DNA from: Ancistrus triradiatus
Lineage: Eukaryota > Chordata > Actinopteri > Siluriformes > Loricariidae
Assembly (NCBI GenBank): GCA_025084515.1
Contig: JAJAGP010000252.1
Location: forward strand, 62,001 to 126,000
DNA: 64,000 nucleotides
Direction of reading: 5' to 3'
Below, piece by piece: positions 11,930-23,450 of this stretch (position 1 is its first letter; every line of letters starts with the position of its first letter). A program made the translations under genes and the position numbers. The notes beneath the pieces were generated by a model. The model did no database searches. It saw only the letters and a list, made by a program, of their open reading frames with translations, and was not told where the DNA came from.

Positions 11930-12065
11930 TATAGTATAGAAGCGGTCTATTTCTCAAATCGTGCTCAAGGGCCCAATAGCGGCAGTGCTGAGATTTAAAC
12001 CTGGCACAATCCGGGGCATAATCTCGAACCTTAACCGCTGCAGCACCACCGTCCAATCTCACTTC
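11930..12065 (-). mobile_element. tRNA-derived SINE fragment
   Basis: Read on the minus strand it has a head like gcagcggttaaggttcgaga, then aaatctcagcactgccgct and gggcccttgagca. These match a fish SINE family with a tRNA-like head and the 'cactgccaagctgccactgttgggcccttgagcaa'-type body. Related pieces lie at 23.3, 41.4 and 48.1 kb. Degenerate. Confidence 0.6.
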
Positions 12066-12299
12066 AGAAAGCAGCAAAAACGAAACGTCTAACAGATCTG
12101 GATCTCAGGTGAGGCCTGCAGGGGTTTGTTTACTCACCAGGCCTGGCGTTCCCAGCGTGGCGCACCAACTAAACTCTCTGATTAATACCGCCGCTTGACT
12201 TGATTTATTTATTTATTTATTTATTTACCTCTTTATTTTCCAAGCTGATAGCTTTCAAACCGTTCCCTTTTTTTCCCCTTTCAAAAGTCCAATTATGCT

Positions 12300-13130
12300 C
12301 GCACAAAGCAATCCATCACCGGAATGAAGTCGAGAGCGCTGCAAAATTAAAGGTGTCAATTCAAATTATGCAGGTTTGAAGTCCGAGCGCCAACGGAGGA
12401 ACGCGGCGCTGATCGGTTTGCTTAAAGCGCCGCCGCCGCCTCCGTTTAATGCTTTCGCCTGGTAATTGGAAAGCGCCAACTCGGAGAAAACCGGCTCCTA
12501 AAAAGCAGCGGGAAGCTCGGGCAAACGCGGGTCTGACGCAAGCCCGGCGCAAGAGGGTTCGGAAGCTAATTATCAGTCATTAGTGCATGTGCTGCATCCT
12601 GTAGATAGTTTTAATTCATCGTTAGCCGGTTTATCTCAGCCGTGTAAACACCTTATCAGGCGCTCGCCTTGCTGGAACTAATTACGCTGATATTTTATGG
12701 GCCGACACCGTCCGGCGCCGGCGCAGAAATGAAATATCGAATCGTGCACGGAAACTTTTGATGACTTTGAGGGAAGTTCGGCGGAGGCGCCGTGACGCGG
12801 CCGGTTGTCATCGTGCAGTATTTTATCCGAAGTGCCCTGATGAATTCCTTTCCCTCTGATTAGAGGTCATTTGTCTGATTACGATCTGATTGGCGTGATG
12901 ATTAGATTTGGTGCCATTCTCAGGAATGATAAATCTAACCTGTGCTTCGGTCGTGACACCGCCAGCGATTTTATGGGACTTATTTTGGCGGGCGAGCCTG
13001 GCCCTCTGATTTAAGCCTGTGATTGCGCTAATTGGTATTCATAGCTCCCGTATGGCTCTGCAACATGTAATAATGATCTGACAGTCACCGGGGAAATAAG
13101 TTGCCGAGTACAGAAGCTACGAATCCCTAT
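12300..13130. other. Possible conserved non-coding element
   Basis: This segment differs from its surroundings. It is free of recognised repeats and richer in GC and CpG (about 12390-12800). It also carries many homeodomain-type cores (taattat, taattac, gctaattgg, ctgattagag) and several 'tttatgg' words. No frame is convincingly coding. The texture is like developmental enhancers in fish gene deserts. This is inference from composition only. Confidence 0.3.
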
Positions 13131-13334
13131 CTCAGCTACAGACGTTTGGATTACATGATCTAGATTTATTAAGAATCTGTTCCCTCTCATGCTGATCTTT
13201 AATAATAATTATAACATGACGCAGTAAATAATCTGTTTAAAAGCTTTGCGAGTTTTTTTCTCTTGGGGCTATCGCATAGTAAAGCTTAGTGAGATGTTAA
13301 TCAAGCTCTGAAATGCCATGGCCTTTGAGCACCT

Positions 13335-13935
13335 CTCTTCTGAGAGGTATCCACCAAAGGCTGAGTTTCTGAGGAGTAAAGATGACCAGAGGATCTCCAG
13401 TTTATCAGCAAATGTGTGAGAAAATGTGAAATGTTTAAAAACGATGTTCCTTAAAGAAAGACTGGAAGGGATTTATATATTTCTCCCTGTACAGAGCATA
13501 ATATCATTAAACCATTCAAGGAATCTGGAGGAATTTCCTAAAAAGCTTAAACTGAAGAGGGGTGATCTCCGCTCACTCAGACGGAACTGCATCAAGAACC
13601 GACATTCATCAATAGCTGATAGAACCACATGGGCAAGGGATTCCTTTATCAAACCTTTATCAAGCTCTACAATACAGAGTTACATTCACAAATGCCACTT
13701 AAAATGTTACTGTGCTAAAAAGAAACCTTTCTGAACCAAAGATGAAAAGGACCATCCAGGCTGCATCAGCATCAAATCTAAAACAATGAACCTCCTAAAA
13801 AACGGTTGCTGTTCTTCAAGACTTTGGATCTCAGGCTTGATCCTGGTCTCTTCTGAAAGGTAACCCTTGAGAGTTTCTTCAACAAGTGTCAGAATTACTG
13901 CAAGATTTATCATAGCAAAGTTACAGAAGATCAAA
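13335..13935 (+). mobile_element. Tc1-like family K remnant (unsplit reference copy)
   Basis: Runs from a segment with ggtatccaccaaaggctgag, through the helix-turn-helix coding region (13505-13734, SLNHSRNLEEFPKK and KNRHSSIADRTTWARDSF), to gatgaaaaggaccatccagg, a downstream transposase segment. Between them most of the catalytic domain has been lost. At 13491-13510 it has acagagca-TA-atatcatt, the intact form of the site into which family G inserted elsewhere (2683 and 9619). Confidence 0.85.
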
Positions 13936-15479
13936 TCTGATTCTTAGGACTGTGAAGGAGCTGCATGACCAAAGTAATCCATTTTGTAACGTCATGGTGA
14001 TAATACAAGATGTTCAAAGTGTTTTGTGTTGCTTTTGAGGCTGCAGAACCCCAAGTTGGTAGGTGATTTTCAAAAATATGTAGTAAAAATATATAATAAA
14101 AATAAAACAAACTCGGTTAAAACAGCTGATTAAAATGACATACAGTACCAGTGTAGGGCTGCACTTTATATTTTTTTCTTCATTCATTGGGTAAATATTT
14201 GAAATACTGATTAAACGATAGACTGGCCAAGGAAGGGTATGCCCTCAGAGATGCCACTCACACATTTGGAAAACAAAATGCACAGGAACATTCTAGACAG
14301 ACTGGATGTGTTGTTCTTTAGCAATGTTCGGGTCTTTAATCACACAGAAGACATGGGTTTGTTGGTAAGACTGCCGCAGTGCAGCCTTTGTTTGTTCAGT
14401 TCGTGGAACGACATGTAGGATTACGTTAATGAGTTTGTTTGTAACACTGCCGCAGTGCAGCGAGAGTTTGGGCTCTATGTCCTTTCCTCTGTGTGTGACT
14501 GTGTGTTGAGGTGATTCTACAACACCCTAAAGCTTTCAAATTCCTCTATTAGTTTATTAGATACATCTCTTCATGTGTCCACAGGGCATAAAGACAAAAA
14601 GGCTTGGATCCAACAAGCTCCTCTTCATTTTCAGTTTGAATTTTTTAATGAAGTCATTTTGGGAAAAGAAGCAGAATTGAAACTCCTAATTAACTTAACA
14701 CACCAAAGCACACGGCACAGGTTTTGGCTCCAATGTTAGTTCGGGATAAAAAATCGGAGCCTTTATTACGATTATATTTCATATTTCACACAGTATCATT
14801 AAGGCAGTTGGTAAGCTTGGGAGAATCGTTTATAATTTATTAGTGCAGATTATAGAAAATGCTTTTTTGTAAAACGGGGATGGATCGCAGATAATCAGCA
14901 CCCCCACGCCGTCCCTGAGCACTTAACACACACACACATAAATGATTAAAGCCACACACACACACACACACAGAGCAGATGTCAGGTTGTTTCTGTACAG
15001 TGCAGCAACATCACACTCGACTCTGCATGCAGTTCTATCGAATAAAGCAGCCGAAATTCAAACAGCCTCGAGCCGTACTTATTTTAATCCCATAAACCAA
15101 TTACAAAGCCATTGGACAGAATAAGGCCTCGGAGACACACACACACTCACACAAAATGCTAGATAGCAGCATCAGATCGCTGCACGCTACTTCTAACAGT
15201 GAATAAATCCAATAAACACGAAAGCGAGCGCCGGTCCGAGCTTAAACGCCCTTTTATTTTATTGTTCGAGCCGCAGCAATAAAATCTGCAGTGGTTATTA
15301 TTTTATTTATTTATATATTTTGCTATCCTCAATGGTCACAATAGTAAATCTGCACACTTCTTATGGTTATGTTATTGAACAGTGGATTGTCTCGATATAA
15401 AATAAATGAACTGTAATGAATTTATGATTTAATCATTTTATCATTAAATGTCCCCTTATTATAAAGACAACCACATTTG
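13936..15479. other. Unassigned non-coding DNA
   Basis: No gene recognised. Contains short CA runs (about 14929-14970 and 15136-15153). A segment at 14340-14460 repeats 'ctgccgcagtgcag' twice about 75 bp apart. A CpG-containing patch at about 15180-15300 may be unique sequence. Confidence 0.45.
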
Positions 15480-16505
15480 CAATGATTACAGGTGTGCTCT
15501 GATTAGACACTGCGTTAAAAAGGCTCTCAGAGGCTACTTTTGGCTAGTGTACCTCTTGGTGTGAGATCGTACGACTCTACACTCAAAGACATTTTGTCCA
15601 GACTTAGAGACGGGGATCATCATTGGGCTGAGAGAAGCAGGGGTGGTTTGATGAACTGACTCCATCTGGGCCGTTCTGACCTAGCTGTTAGGAGGTGCTG
15701 GGAGCATGGGTTTTATGGGGGCACACACAGATGGTGACCAGGCTCTGGACAGCCCAGACAGACCCCCAGTAGAGAGGATGGTTTGATCCACCGACAAGCA
15801 CGAGCAGCTCCTAAAGTTTGGTTATCCACCTTCCAGACACAGGGGTCGCCTTCACTACACACCTCTGTCTCTGCCCGGAACATTTCCAGGGGCTTAGCAG
15901 AAGGAAATTTGTTGTCACTGAGCCATTAAGTGTCCTGCCATTGACAGCCAGGGACCGTCACCTTTGGTTGCAGGAGTGTCCTGAACGAGAAACCTGTTCT
16001 GCTACAGGCTGGAACCGTTTGGTCTATAGTGATGAATCCAGGTTCTGTTTGGGATCCGATGACAGTCGGGTTCAAGTATGGAGGCCTCGTGGGAATGCTT
16101 CCATCCTGCCATTGCTGTGGAGTGAAACACTGTCCCACCCGCTGGTGTGATGATCTGGGGAGCCATCACATACAACACTCATCACCGCTAGTAGTTATAC
16201 GAGGGACACTAACAACTCAGAGATATGTACAAATATGTGTTTCCTCTTATGGCAGGGCTTCCAACTGGCATTTTTCAGGAGGATACTGCTCACCCACACA
16301 GCAAGGGTTTAACAGAAATGTTTCCGCCTGCCCGGTTGCCAGATTGTTCAAAAATCGAGCTTTTATGGGACCAGCTGCAACATTTAGCCTGGTTTCACGT
16401 TTAGCACTTTCAGAAGTTGAAGCCAGTATCACTTTGTACTTGGGATGAAGCCAGCAGTCTGCTGTGAGAGTGCCACCAGGAGTGTCTAAATATTTTTAGT
16501 GCTGT
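15480..16505 (+). mobile_element. Tc1/mariner-type transposon remnant, family V
   Basis: Shares about 1 kb with the copies at 31, 33.7 and 48.7 kb, starting aatgattacaggtgtgctct and passing ggctctcagaggctacttttgg. Plus-strand readings give the transposase core: WNRLVYSDESRFCLGSDD (first catalytic Asp region), VWRPRG, then in other frames VMIWGAI-like and gataatgctcgcc-like (second Asp) and an atcgagc segment (Glu). The DDE order is visible, but frames change several times between 15818 and 16448, so it is inactive. Confidence 0.85.
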
Positions 16506-17224
16506 ATTTCCGTTATGAGACATTGTTACTTTATCTAAGTATAAACTACATTTCTGATCCATATCGAGTTTGGCGTCTCGTATCCAGTCACAAACGTGGG
16601 CTTTTCTACGGCCTTGGAAGATTAAAAAGTTTCATTCTGACTAAAACCTAGACGATTCAATAACGCCTGGCTCAGACTCCCTTCACTTCTCTGCTTCTTC
16701 TAAATGCCACTGTGCTTAACCATCAGCTTTTCCATCATCTGTTAGTACTTAAATGTCATACAGAGTATCCGAGGCTTTCGGAGAAAGAAGTCTGACGTGA
16801 CTTTGCAAAAGCTTCCTGCAGAAAAAAAAAATAGTCATGCATGCTGATATAAAGATGAAAGGACACGCGTTATTTTTGTGTAAGACTAAACGACATTTCG
16901 AATAAAAAGCCTGCTCCATCCTGCAGAACCAGACCATCTGTGAAGAGCAATCAAGGCAGCGTGTGTACCGGCGAAACCTCTAGTCCAGATTTATACGTTA
17001 TGAAATTAGCTTTGGATTTAGCATGAAAGATTTGTTCATTAAAAATGCATTACATGCAAGAAGGATCAGTTGATGCTAAATGGAAGAGCTGAAAAGCCAT
17101 TAATTGAGGCTCGGCCCCTTTTTCCTTGGAAAAAGTCAGGATGGTGCTGAACTGTGACAGAGGAAAACAGCCAAGTGGTTCCTGATCTGATTTCCTTAGC
17201 GAACCTCTCTGTCTTGGGGTCTAT
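16506..17224. other. Unassigned non-coding DNA
   Basis: No gene or recognised repeat. The 62-codon minus-strand frame at 16749-16937 has no supporting feature. Confidence 0.4.
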
Positions 17225-18020
17225 AAAACTACATCAAACCCTGAAAAGTTGGGATGGTATGGAAAATGTACTTTTCTGCATTAATGCTGCATCACAGAAG
17301 TCTAAATGACCTTTACCAAGTGCCCTGAGCCTCGGGTTTGGACCTGTTCCTCATAACAGTCTGGATTTTTTCCAAAAAAGATGTGATCCTGATGGGTCTG
17401 AGCACAATCCCCATTCCCACTGTATGATCCATCCCAGATGCCTCCGAGCCCAGAGAAGTCGAGCCGCTTCTGGACATGGTTATAGCATAAGGCTTCTTTT
17501 TAGCACAGTATCGTTTTAAGTGGTATTTGTGAATGTAACTCTGTATTGTAGAGCTTGATAAAGGTTTGATAAAGGAATCCCTTGCCCATGTGGTTCTATC
17601 AGCTATTGATGAATGACGGTTCTTGATGCAGTACCATCTGAGGGAGCAGAGATCACCCCTCTTCAGTTTAGGCTTATGATATTATGCTCTGTAGAGGGAG
17701 AACTATGGAAATCTTTTCCAGTCTTTTTTTGAGGAATATTGTTTTTAAACATTTTACATTTTCTCATACACTTGTTAATAATCTGTAGATCCTTTGATCA
17801 TCTTTACTCCTCAAAGACTCAGACCTTCATGGATATTGCTATTGGACCAAATCCTGAATACAATCACATCATTATTTAATTTTTAACTTCATTACTAGCC
17901 CTAAATTGCCTCGTTCCAGTATTTTTGGAATGTGTTGCAAGTGTGAAATGGAGGAATGGATGTGTATTAACAAATGAAATTAAGATGACTTGGAAAAAAA
18001 ACATGAAATATCTCAGGTTC
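17225..18020 (-). mobile_element. Tc1-like family K remnant, long copy
   Basis: Reverse-strand family K element. It includes terminal sequence (about 17930-18020), the lead segment ending at acagagcataatatca (about 17690), the helix-turn-helix coding region (17500-17670) and the distal segment with 'atgcctccgagcccagagaa' (about 17439). It is collinear with 2398-2684 plus 9619-9905. It is among the longest copies and shows the family is internally deleted but ordered. Confidence 0.85.
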
Positions 18021-18954
18021 ATACCGTCTGCAATGATACTTACAGTTACAATACAACTAAACGAGAGAATGAAAATGGACTGAGAATCGAACCTTATGGG
18101 ATTGCGAATACAACAACCAGTCTTTCTCAGACTGTCAAAGGAGTTCCAGCCTCAGAACTCACTTTACGTCTTGTTTTTATACCAAAACAGTGGCTTATAT
18201 TATATTTCTAATTATATTTCTGTACTTTCCTTGTTTATCCAGTGCAGTATCTTTCAGCGCCACATATGCTCTCCAGAAAAAATAATCAGCACACCATGGG
18301 ATGGAACGACGCAACCTCGGAGCAACCAATCAGCAGATTTCATTAAACCTCCAAAGAAGCGAGACAGTTAGCTGCTGCTCCAGTGGACTAAAACAAGCTG
18401 CAGAACGTCATTACGGAGCTAATGAGCCCAGTCGGGTCCGCCTTAATCCGGCGTGAACCTCGCAGGGACATGCTCACGTTCTCCCGACGTACAGCAGGTA
18501 GAACGAGCAGCTGATTATGCAAATGGACATCATGACCTATTGCCCTGAGATTATAGACGTTCCTGATTGCTTTTAGAAAACCTTCAGTGCCAGATGTTTG
18601 GCTGCAAACGGTCTTCCCCTCCGAGGCGTGACCTTCACCTACAAACTGTTCAGAGGATGGTGTATTTATCGCCCGAAAAGTGATGCTTTATCGCAGTTAA
18701 GCCTCAAACAGATGCAAACATTGGGGTTTGAAATGCAAGCTGAGAACACCAATGGATCAACTGGAAACGGGCCCAGACTTTTTGACTTTTCTTTTTATAA
18801 TCCACTGCAGAAGTTTCACCAAGTGCACCATGGCTGTTAAATAAGTACACTCATCATGAGGAGGCACCCCTGCTCTGTTTGCCCTACCAAAGTCCCAGCT
18901 CCCCAGACCCAGAAGAATTCTGAAACTCAGACAGATACCCAGACACTCAGAAAA
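18021..18954. other. Unassigned unique DNA
   Basis: Repeat-free by inspection. The segment 18370-18720 has moderate GC and CpG and could be non-coding conserved sequence. Short open frames (18096-18371, 18598-18840) show no domain. Confidence 0.4.
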
Positions 18955-19012
18955 ATAATCTATCAAACCTTTATCAAGCTCTACAATACAGAGTTAAGTT
19001 CACAAACTTAAT
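18955..19012 (+). mobile_element. Family K fragment
   Basis: Bases 18961-19006 match the helix-turn-helix segment (tcaaacctttatcaagctct, then acaatacagagtta). It is a very short relic. Confidence 0.7.
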
Positions 19013-20380
19013 ACCATCACGCAGTGGAAAAGGGGATTGTACTCATTTCTATTTAAAGAAACTGTTCTGTGCCACCACAAACCATCAGGATCATTTCATG
19101 AAGGATTAAAGATGTTAGTAATCTTTATTATATCCTTCATGCAGGTTTGTGTTATTGATAAATACATATTCAGAGATCCCCGTCTCATAAGGGTCAATAG
19201 AGTCCTGCAATCTGTGTACTTGCTACGTAACCCTTCACAAAGAGAAACATCCCGAAGCTGCTTCGACTCGTTGTACAGGGTTTAAGGAGTCGAACGTATT
19301 AATTTCCCTACGATCCACACAGTTAATGCGTCATGTTCTGTCAGGACAAACCGCTAATGGGTCGCTCGCTATCACTGCTAATGGAATGCAGACGGGTCCA
19401 TAAACAGGACGAGTGGGCGATAAAGGACAAGTCCCGGACAGAATGATGGCTGCTGTCATTCATGTGACGCAAGAGACTCCCGTAAACTTATATAAGCGCT
19501 TAAACTTCATTCATTTCCTCACCTCGGAGTTTCATTGTGGTCAATATCTTGACACTTTTGACACAGAAACAACATCGGCTAATGAAACCCACAGCAAAAT
19601 TTGGATACTAGGCCAAAATGGGCATCAGCAAGTGACAGTAATGAAAATAACACTCACAAAATCACCATTCTGGATTAACGTCAATTAAAATGGTTGAAAT
19701 TGTGTTCTGTCACCTCAAGGCCTGATAGGATCCAGGATCCAGTGGTTAGTTTCTGTCTACAGGTGTTTAGGATGTTTAGGCTTAGGGTTGAATGGGGCTT
19801 GGGAATCCACCTCTGGGACTCACAGGGCACAGATGAGGCCTGGTTTGGGGTCCCCAGTTTCAGCACCGAGGGTGATCTTAGGCTCAAAAGCTGAGCTTCC
19901 AACCCTTCGCTGTTTATGAATGACAAGCACAAGTACATCTTTAAACTGATGACAAAAATAAATAAATAATTTCTAGTGTTGCGAGCATGAATGACTCTAG
20001 CGCGAGGACATTTCAAAGCCAGGTGACAGATGTTGCATTTTCTTAGTTATTTTGGACTTATCCTTCTACAAACATTTCTCCAACAACCTTCTGGTTTATC
20101 CATGTGATGTTTTTGGAGAGCTTTCTTGTGACCCTGCATGCATTCTGCTACAAGCAACGACATGTAGTTGGGTGTTTTTTTTTTTTTTTTTGCTATTAAA
20201 TATTCTCTTCCATACAGTGAGTCTTCCTCAATAAATCCTGATAGAGTTGGGGTAAGTCACATACAAAGCATTTGGAAAGTCTCTTTCCTTTTTTCACATT
20301 TTATGTTGCAGCATTGTGCTAAAATAATAGAAAAATAAATCAAGTTTCCATCATCAATGTGCACTCAATTATAGAGGAAC
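19013..20380. other. Unassigned non-coding DNA
   Basis: No gene recognised. Contains a poly(T) run at 20175-20190 and a candidate terminal-repeat-like segment at 20240-20330. Open frames are short and without domains. Confidence 0.4.
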
Positions 20381-20384
20381 AAAA

Positions 20385-20945
20385 CATGACAAATAAATAA
20401 ATAAATAAAGTAATTAATCAATTCATCTAGAAATAAATCAATCAATAAATAAAACCACACATAAATAAATAAACTAATTAATTAATGTTCAACATAAAAT
20501 GGTATATAAATAAAAATATGGCTAAATTATTTATTTATTTATGTATTTATTTATTTATTTATTTATTTATTGTCCATTATAAATTCACAAATAAATAAAT
20601 AAATCCACTAATTAATTTATTTAATTAGCCATGTTTGTGTTTATATACCATTTTATGTTGAACATTAATTCTTTTTTAGGGTTAAGGTTAGGGTTTGTTA
20701 ATTAATTAATTAATTAATAGATTTATTTAATTTTTTAATATAAAGCCCTAAATAAATAAATCCATAAATAATTAAATACATTAATTTATTAATTAAATTA
20801 ACTATGTTTTTATTTATATACCATTTTATGCTGAACATTAATTAATTACGTTATTTATTGTCTTATTAATTTATTTATGGCTTTATTTATCTACGTATTT
20901 ATTTATTTATAGATTTATTTATTGAATGATTGATTGATTGATTTG
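20385..20945. repeat. AT-rich tetranucleotide array with internal inverted repeats
   Basis: Dominated by AAAT/ATTT words. A core of about 40 bp (aatgttcaacataaaatgg) at 20483-20524 appears inverted at 20624-20665, and again, in that inverted orientation, at about 20805-20846. The strand could fold into large hairpins. Confidence 0.8.
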
Positions 20946-20959
20946 TCAAGTTCGGTTCT

Positions 20960-21650
20960 CCATACTCAATACCCCATAATGTGAAAGTGAAAACAAAGTT
21001 TTAAAAAGTTTTGCAAAAAAGAAAAATGAAAATTTCACATGGACATCAGTATTCAGACACTTTGCTACGTCACTTGAATTTAACTCTTGCTCATCTTTGA
21101 TCGGTTCCACCTGTGGTAAATTAGGAGATGATTTGGAAAGACACACCCCTGTCTGTACAAGGTAAAAATGCAAATCAGAGCTAAAACCAAGCCATGATGA
21201 GGACAGACCTGCCTGTAGAGCTCAGAGACAGGATTGTGTGAAGCCACATATCTGGAGAAAGATACAGAAACATTTCTGCTGCACTGAAAGTTCCCAAGAG
21301 CAGGACCCTTCTTAGAGCTGCCCGTCCCAAAGAGAAGACCCCAAAGGGCCTTGGTAAGTGAGGTGACCAAGAACCCAATGGTCACTCTGGCTGAGACCCA
21401 AAGTTCCTTTGTGAAGATGGGAGAACCTTCCAGAAGGTCAACCATCATTGCAGCACTCCACCAAACTGGGCTTTATGGCAGATGAGCCAGACAAAAGCCG
21501 CTCTTCAATAAAAAACACATACAAGCCCATCTGAAGTTTTTCGGTGCCTTGTTTTAGGAGTTTTTAGGAGAGGGTTCTGTCTGGCCCCTCTGCCATAAAG
21601 CCCAGATTGTTGGAGCCCTGGTTGTTCCAAACTTCTTCCATTGTTTGAAG
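20960..21650. mobile_element. Tc1-like transposon remnant, family S, with inverted duplication
   Basis: On the plus strand 21080-21540 follows the leader and N-terminal transposase region of a Tc1 element: cacctgtggtaaatt, 'cctgtagagctcagagacag' (LRDR-like) and ggtgaccaagaacccaatgg (VTKNPMV-like). The middle is deleted. At about 21466 the segment gggctttatggcaga runs on. It then appears inverted at 21568-21605 (ctctgccataaagccc), followed by ttggttgttccaaacttctt-like sequence in reverse orientation. This means two fragments sit head to head around about 21540. Confidence 0.7.
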
Positions 21651-21664
21651 CACCTGACTCTAAT

Positions 21665-21985
21665 TCATTCATTTATTCACTGCCTTATCTGCTTAATCCT
21701 GGACAGGTTTGAGGGTGAGCCAGTGCCCAGCCGGCGGCACAGGCAAGACAGGAACAACCCCAGACAGGATGCCAATCTATCGTAGGGCACACACACTTAC
21801 ACAGTATAATCAGTTGGCCTAAAGCATGTCTTTGGACTGTGGGAGGAAACCAGAGCACTGGGAGTAAACCCGCATGGACTCTGAAAGTCCAGGAAGAAAG
21901 GACCCAGACTACTCCACCTGGGATCGAACCCAGGACCTTCTCACTGTGAGGCGGCAGTGCCTCCCACCGAGCCACCATGCCATTA
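21665..21985 (-). mobile_element. tRNA-derived SINE
   Basis: On the minus strand it begins ggcatggtggctcggtggga (A-box-like), then a B-box-like ctgggttcgatccc at about 21920-21933, a tcctcccacagtcc segment, and ends near a ggcagtgaataaa-like tail. This is a well-known type of fish SINE head and body. About 320 bp, degenerate. Confidence 0.75.
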
Positions 21986-21986
21986 A

Positions 21987-22180
21987 AGGAATGAGATAGA
22001 AGTAGTACACTTGGTCATTTATTGGTTATTTAAGTGAGGGGTTCACATAAATAAATGACCAAGTGTACTACTTTGATCTCATTCCTTTAATCGGGTTCGC
22101 TGTATCTACTTTTAGGTTTCTGGTTCAATTCAACAATGTTTCACCTTTAAATGGTTCACAAACTTTCCAGCACTGCCATC
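21987..22180. mobile_element. Short inverted-repeat element related to Tc1 family T
   Basis: aatgagatagaagtagtaca at 21990-22009 is inverted at about 22062-22084 (gtactactttgatctcatt), with a loop of about 40 bp. The right side continues as family T terminal sequence (ctgtatctacttttagg, then ttcacaaactttccagcac). Likely a miniature non-autonomous derivative. Confidence 0.65.
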
Positions 22181-22864
22181 CAATCAGAAAGGAGTTCCTT
22201 ATATAGTTATAAGTGCGACAGGGGAACCTTCAAAGAGACAAAGCTTTCAAGATGGCAGCCTCAAGAAATGCATTCATAATTTTTGTATTCATCATTTTGT
22301 CCTCGTGAATTCGCTCACCTCTGAAAGCAGCAGATCTTTTCTATCCGTAAACAGCCAGACCGAAGCCCGCTCATGCCTCCTCTGGGGCGTTTAAAGCCGA
22401 CCTCCTCAGCTCTTTGTATTAGCGAGTGCCAATCTGAGAAAACCCACAGGTCCCGGCGCTGGGCTCAGCCAACTGGCTTGTAAGAGTGAAGAGAAGAAAA
22501 GCCCAGAGACTCATCACTCCAGATGAAAGTGTTTCCTCCAGCCAACTGTTTCCTCCAGGATCCAGCAGCAAACAGCAATTACCACGCCAGAACCCCAACC
22601 TGAACCTGGAACTCGGCTGCAGGGCGTCCTGAGTGAGGTTCCTACAGTTACACGAATATATTTCTTAAAGTGCTTAAGGAGGTGTGGCTAAATTTGAAGG
22701 TCAAATGATCAAAAATAACCGTACACACTTCAGATTCTGAATTCTATTTCTGACATGAATATTAGAGGTATATTAAAAAGGTTTGCATAAGTATTTTTAA
22801 ATTATGTAGTGTAGTGGAGTTTAAAAGAAGAACTGGTATAATAAATCGATGAAGCTGCAGTTTG

Positions 22865-22925
<61 letters not shown>

Positions 22926-23144
22926 ACATATTGTCGCCTTCATCCGTGTTATATCCTGGCTTTAACTTCATCTTTTCTTGTTGTCCCTGTGTTCACTTCA
23001 CTGTTCCTTCTTTCAAGTGCCTCAGCATGCCAATACCAATCTGATATTTATATTTATATTTCAGTAAATAAAAAATAAACAGAAGGATTGGTATTGGTGC
23101 ACTTTGCAGATAATTTTCCTTTTTTGTATGTTGTTTAAAGTCGT
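22181..23144. other. Unassigned non-coding DNA with AT tract
   Basis: No gene. Contains the AT tract below. Some frames on both strands read only that tract. Confidence 0.45.
22867..22920. repeat. (TA)n microsatellite
   Basis: About 27 perfect TA units. Confidence 0.99.
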
Positions 23145-23450
23145 GGGTCGCTGCCTATAGACCTACTAAAGAACACAGGACACAGGCATTAGTGTGCCCT
23201 GGACGGGTTGCCAGTCCATCACAGTAATCCACTTGTGTTTTCTGTGGTTTATATGTTTTGTATTTAATGGCTGAAGTGTATAGAAATGTGCAGAAACGTT
23301 CAGTACAAAGCAACAAAGCTACCACCAGGCAGCGATGGCTTGGTGATTAAGGTCTCAGACTATGAGATGATGATTGAGGTTGAGGGTTCAATCTGAGCAC
23401 TGACTATGGGCACTTGAGCAATCCCCAAAAGTCTCAGTTTTGGATGTAGA
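23145..23450. mobile_element. SINE fragments
   Basis: Bases 23150-23222 read as an inner SINE piece (gtgccctggacgggttgcca, then gtccatcacag). Bases 23325-23450 read as another SINE head: agcgatggcttggtgattaa, then gagggttcaatctgagcact, then gggcacttgagcaatcccc. Both are degenerate. Confidence 0.55.

Noticed and set aside
20672..20698. Telomere-like ttaggg words (also near 44475)
   Set aside because: Only two or three imperfect units at each site inside AT-rich arrays, too few for an interstitial telomere.
21920..21985. tRNA gene
   Set aside because: A- and B-box-like words are present but no cloverleaf can be formed; it is the head of a SINE.
22762..23044. Proteins read from the AT tract
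   Set aside because: Frames consist of Tyr-Ile repeats from (TA)n on both strands.
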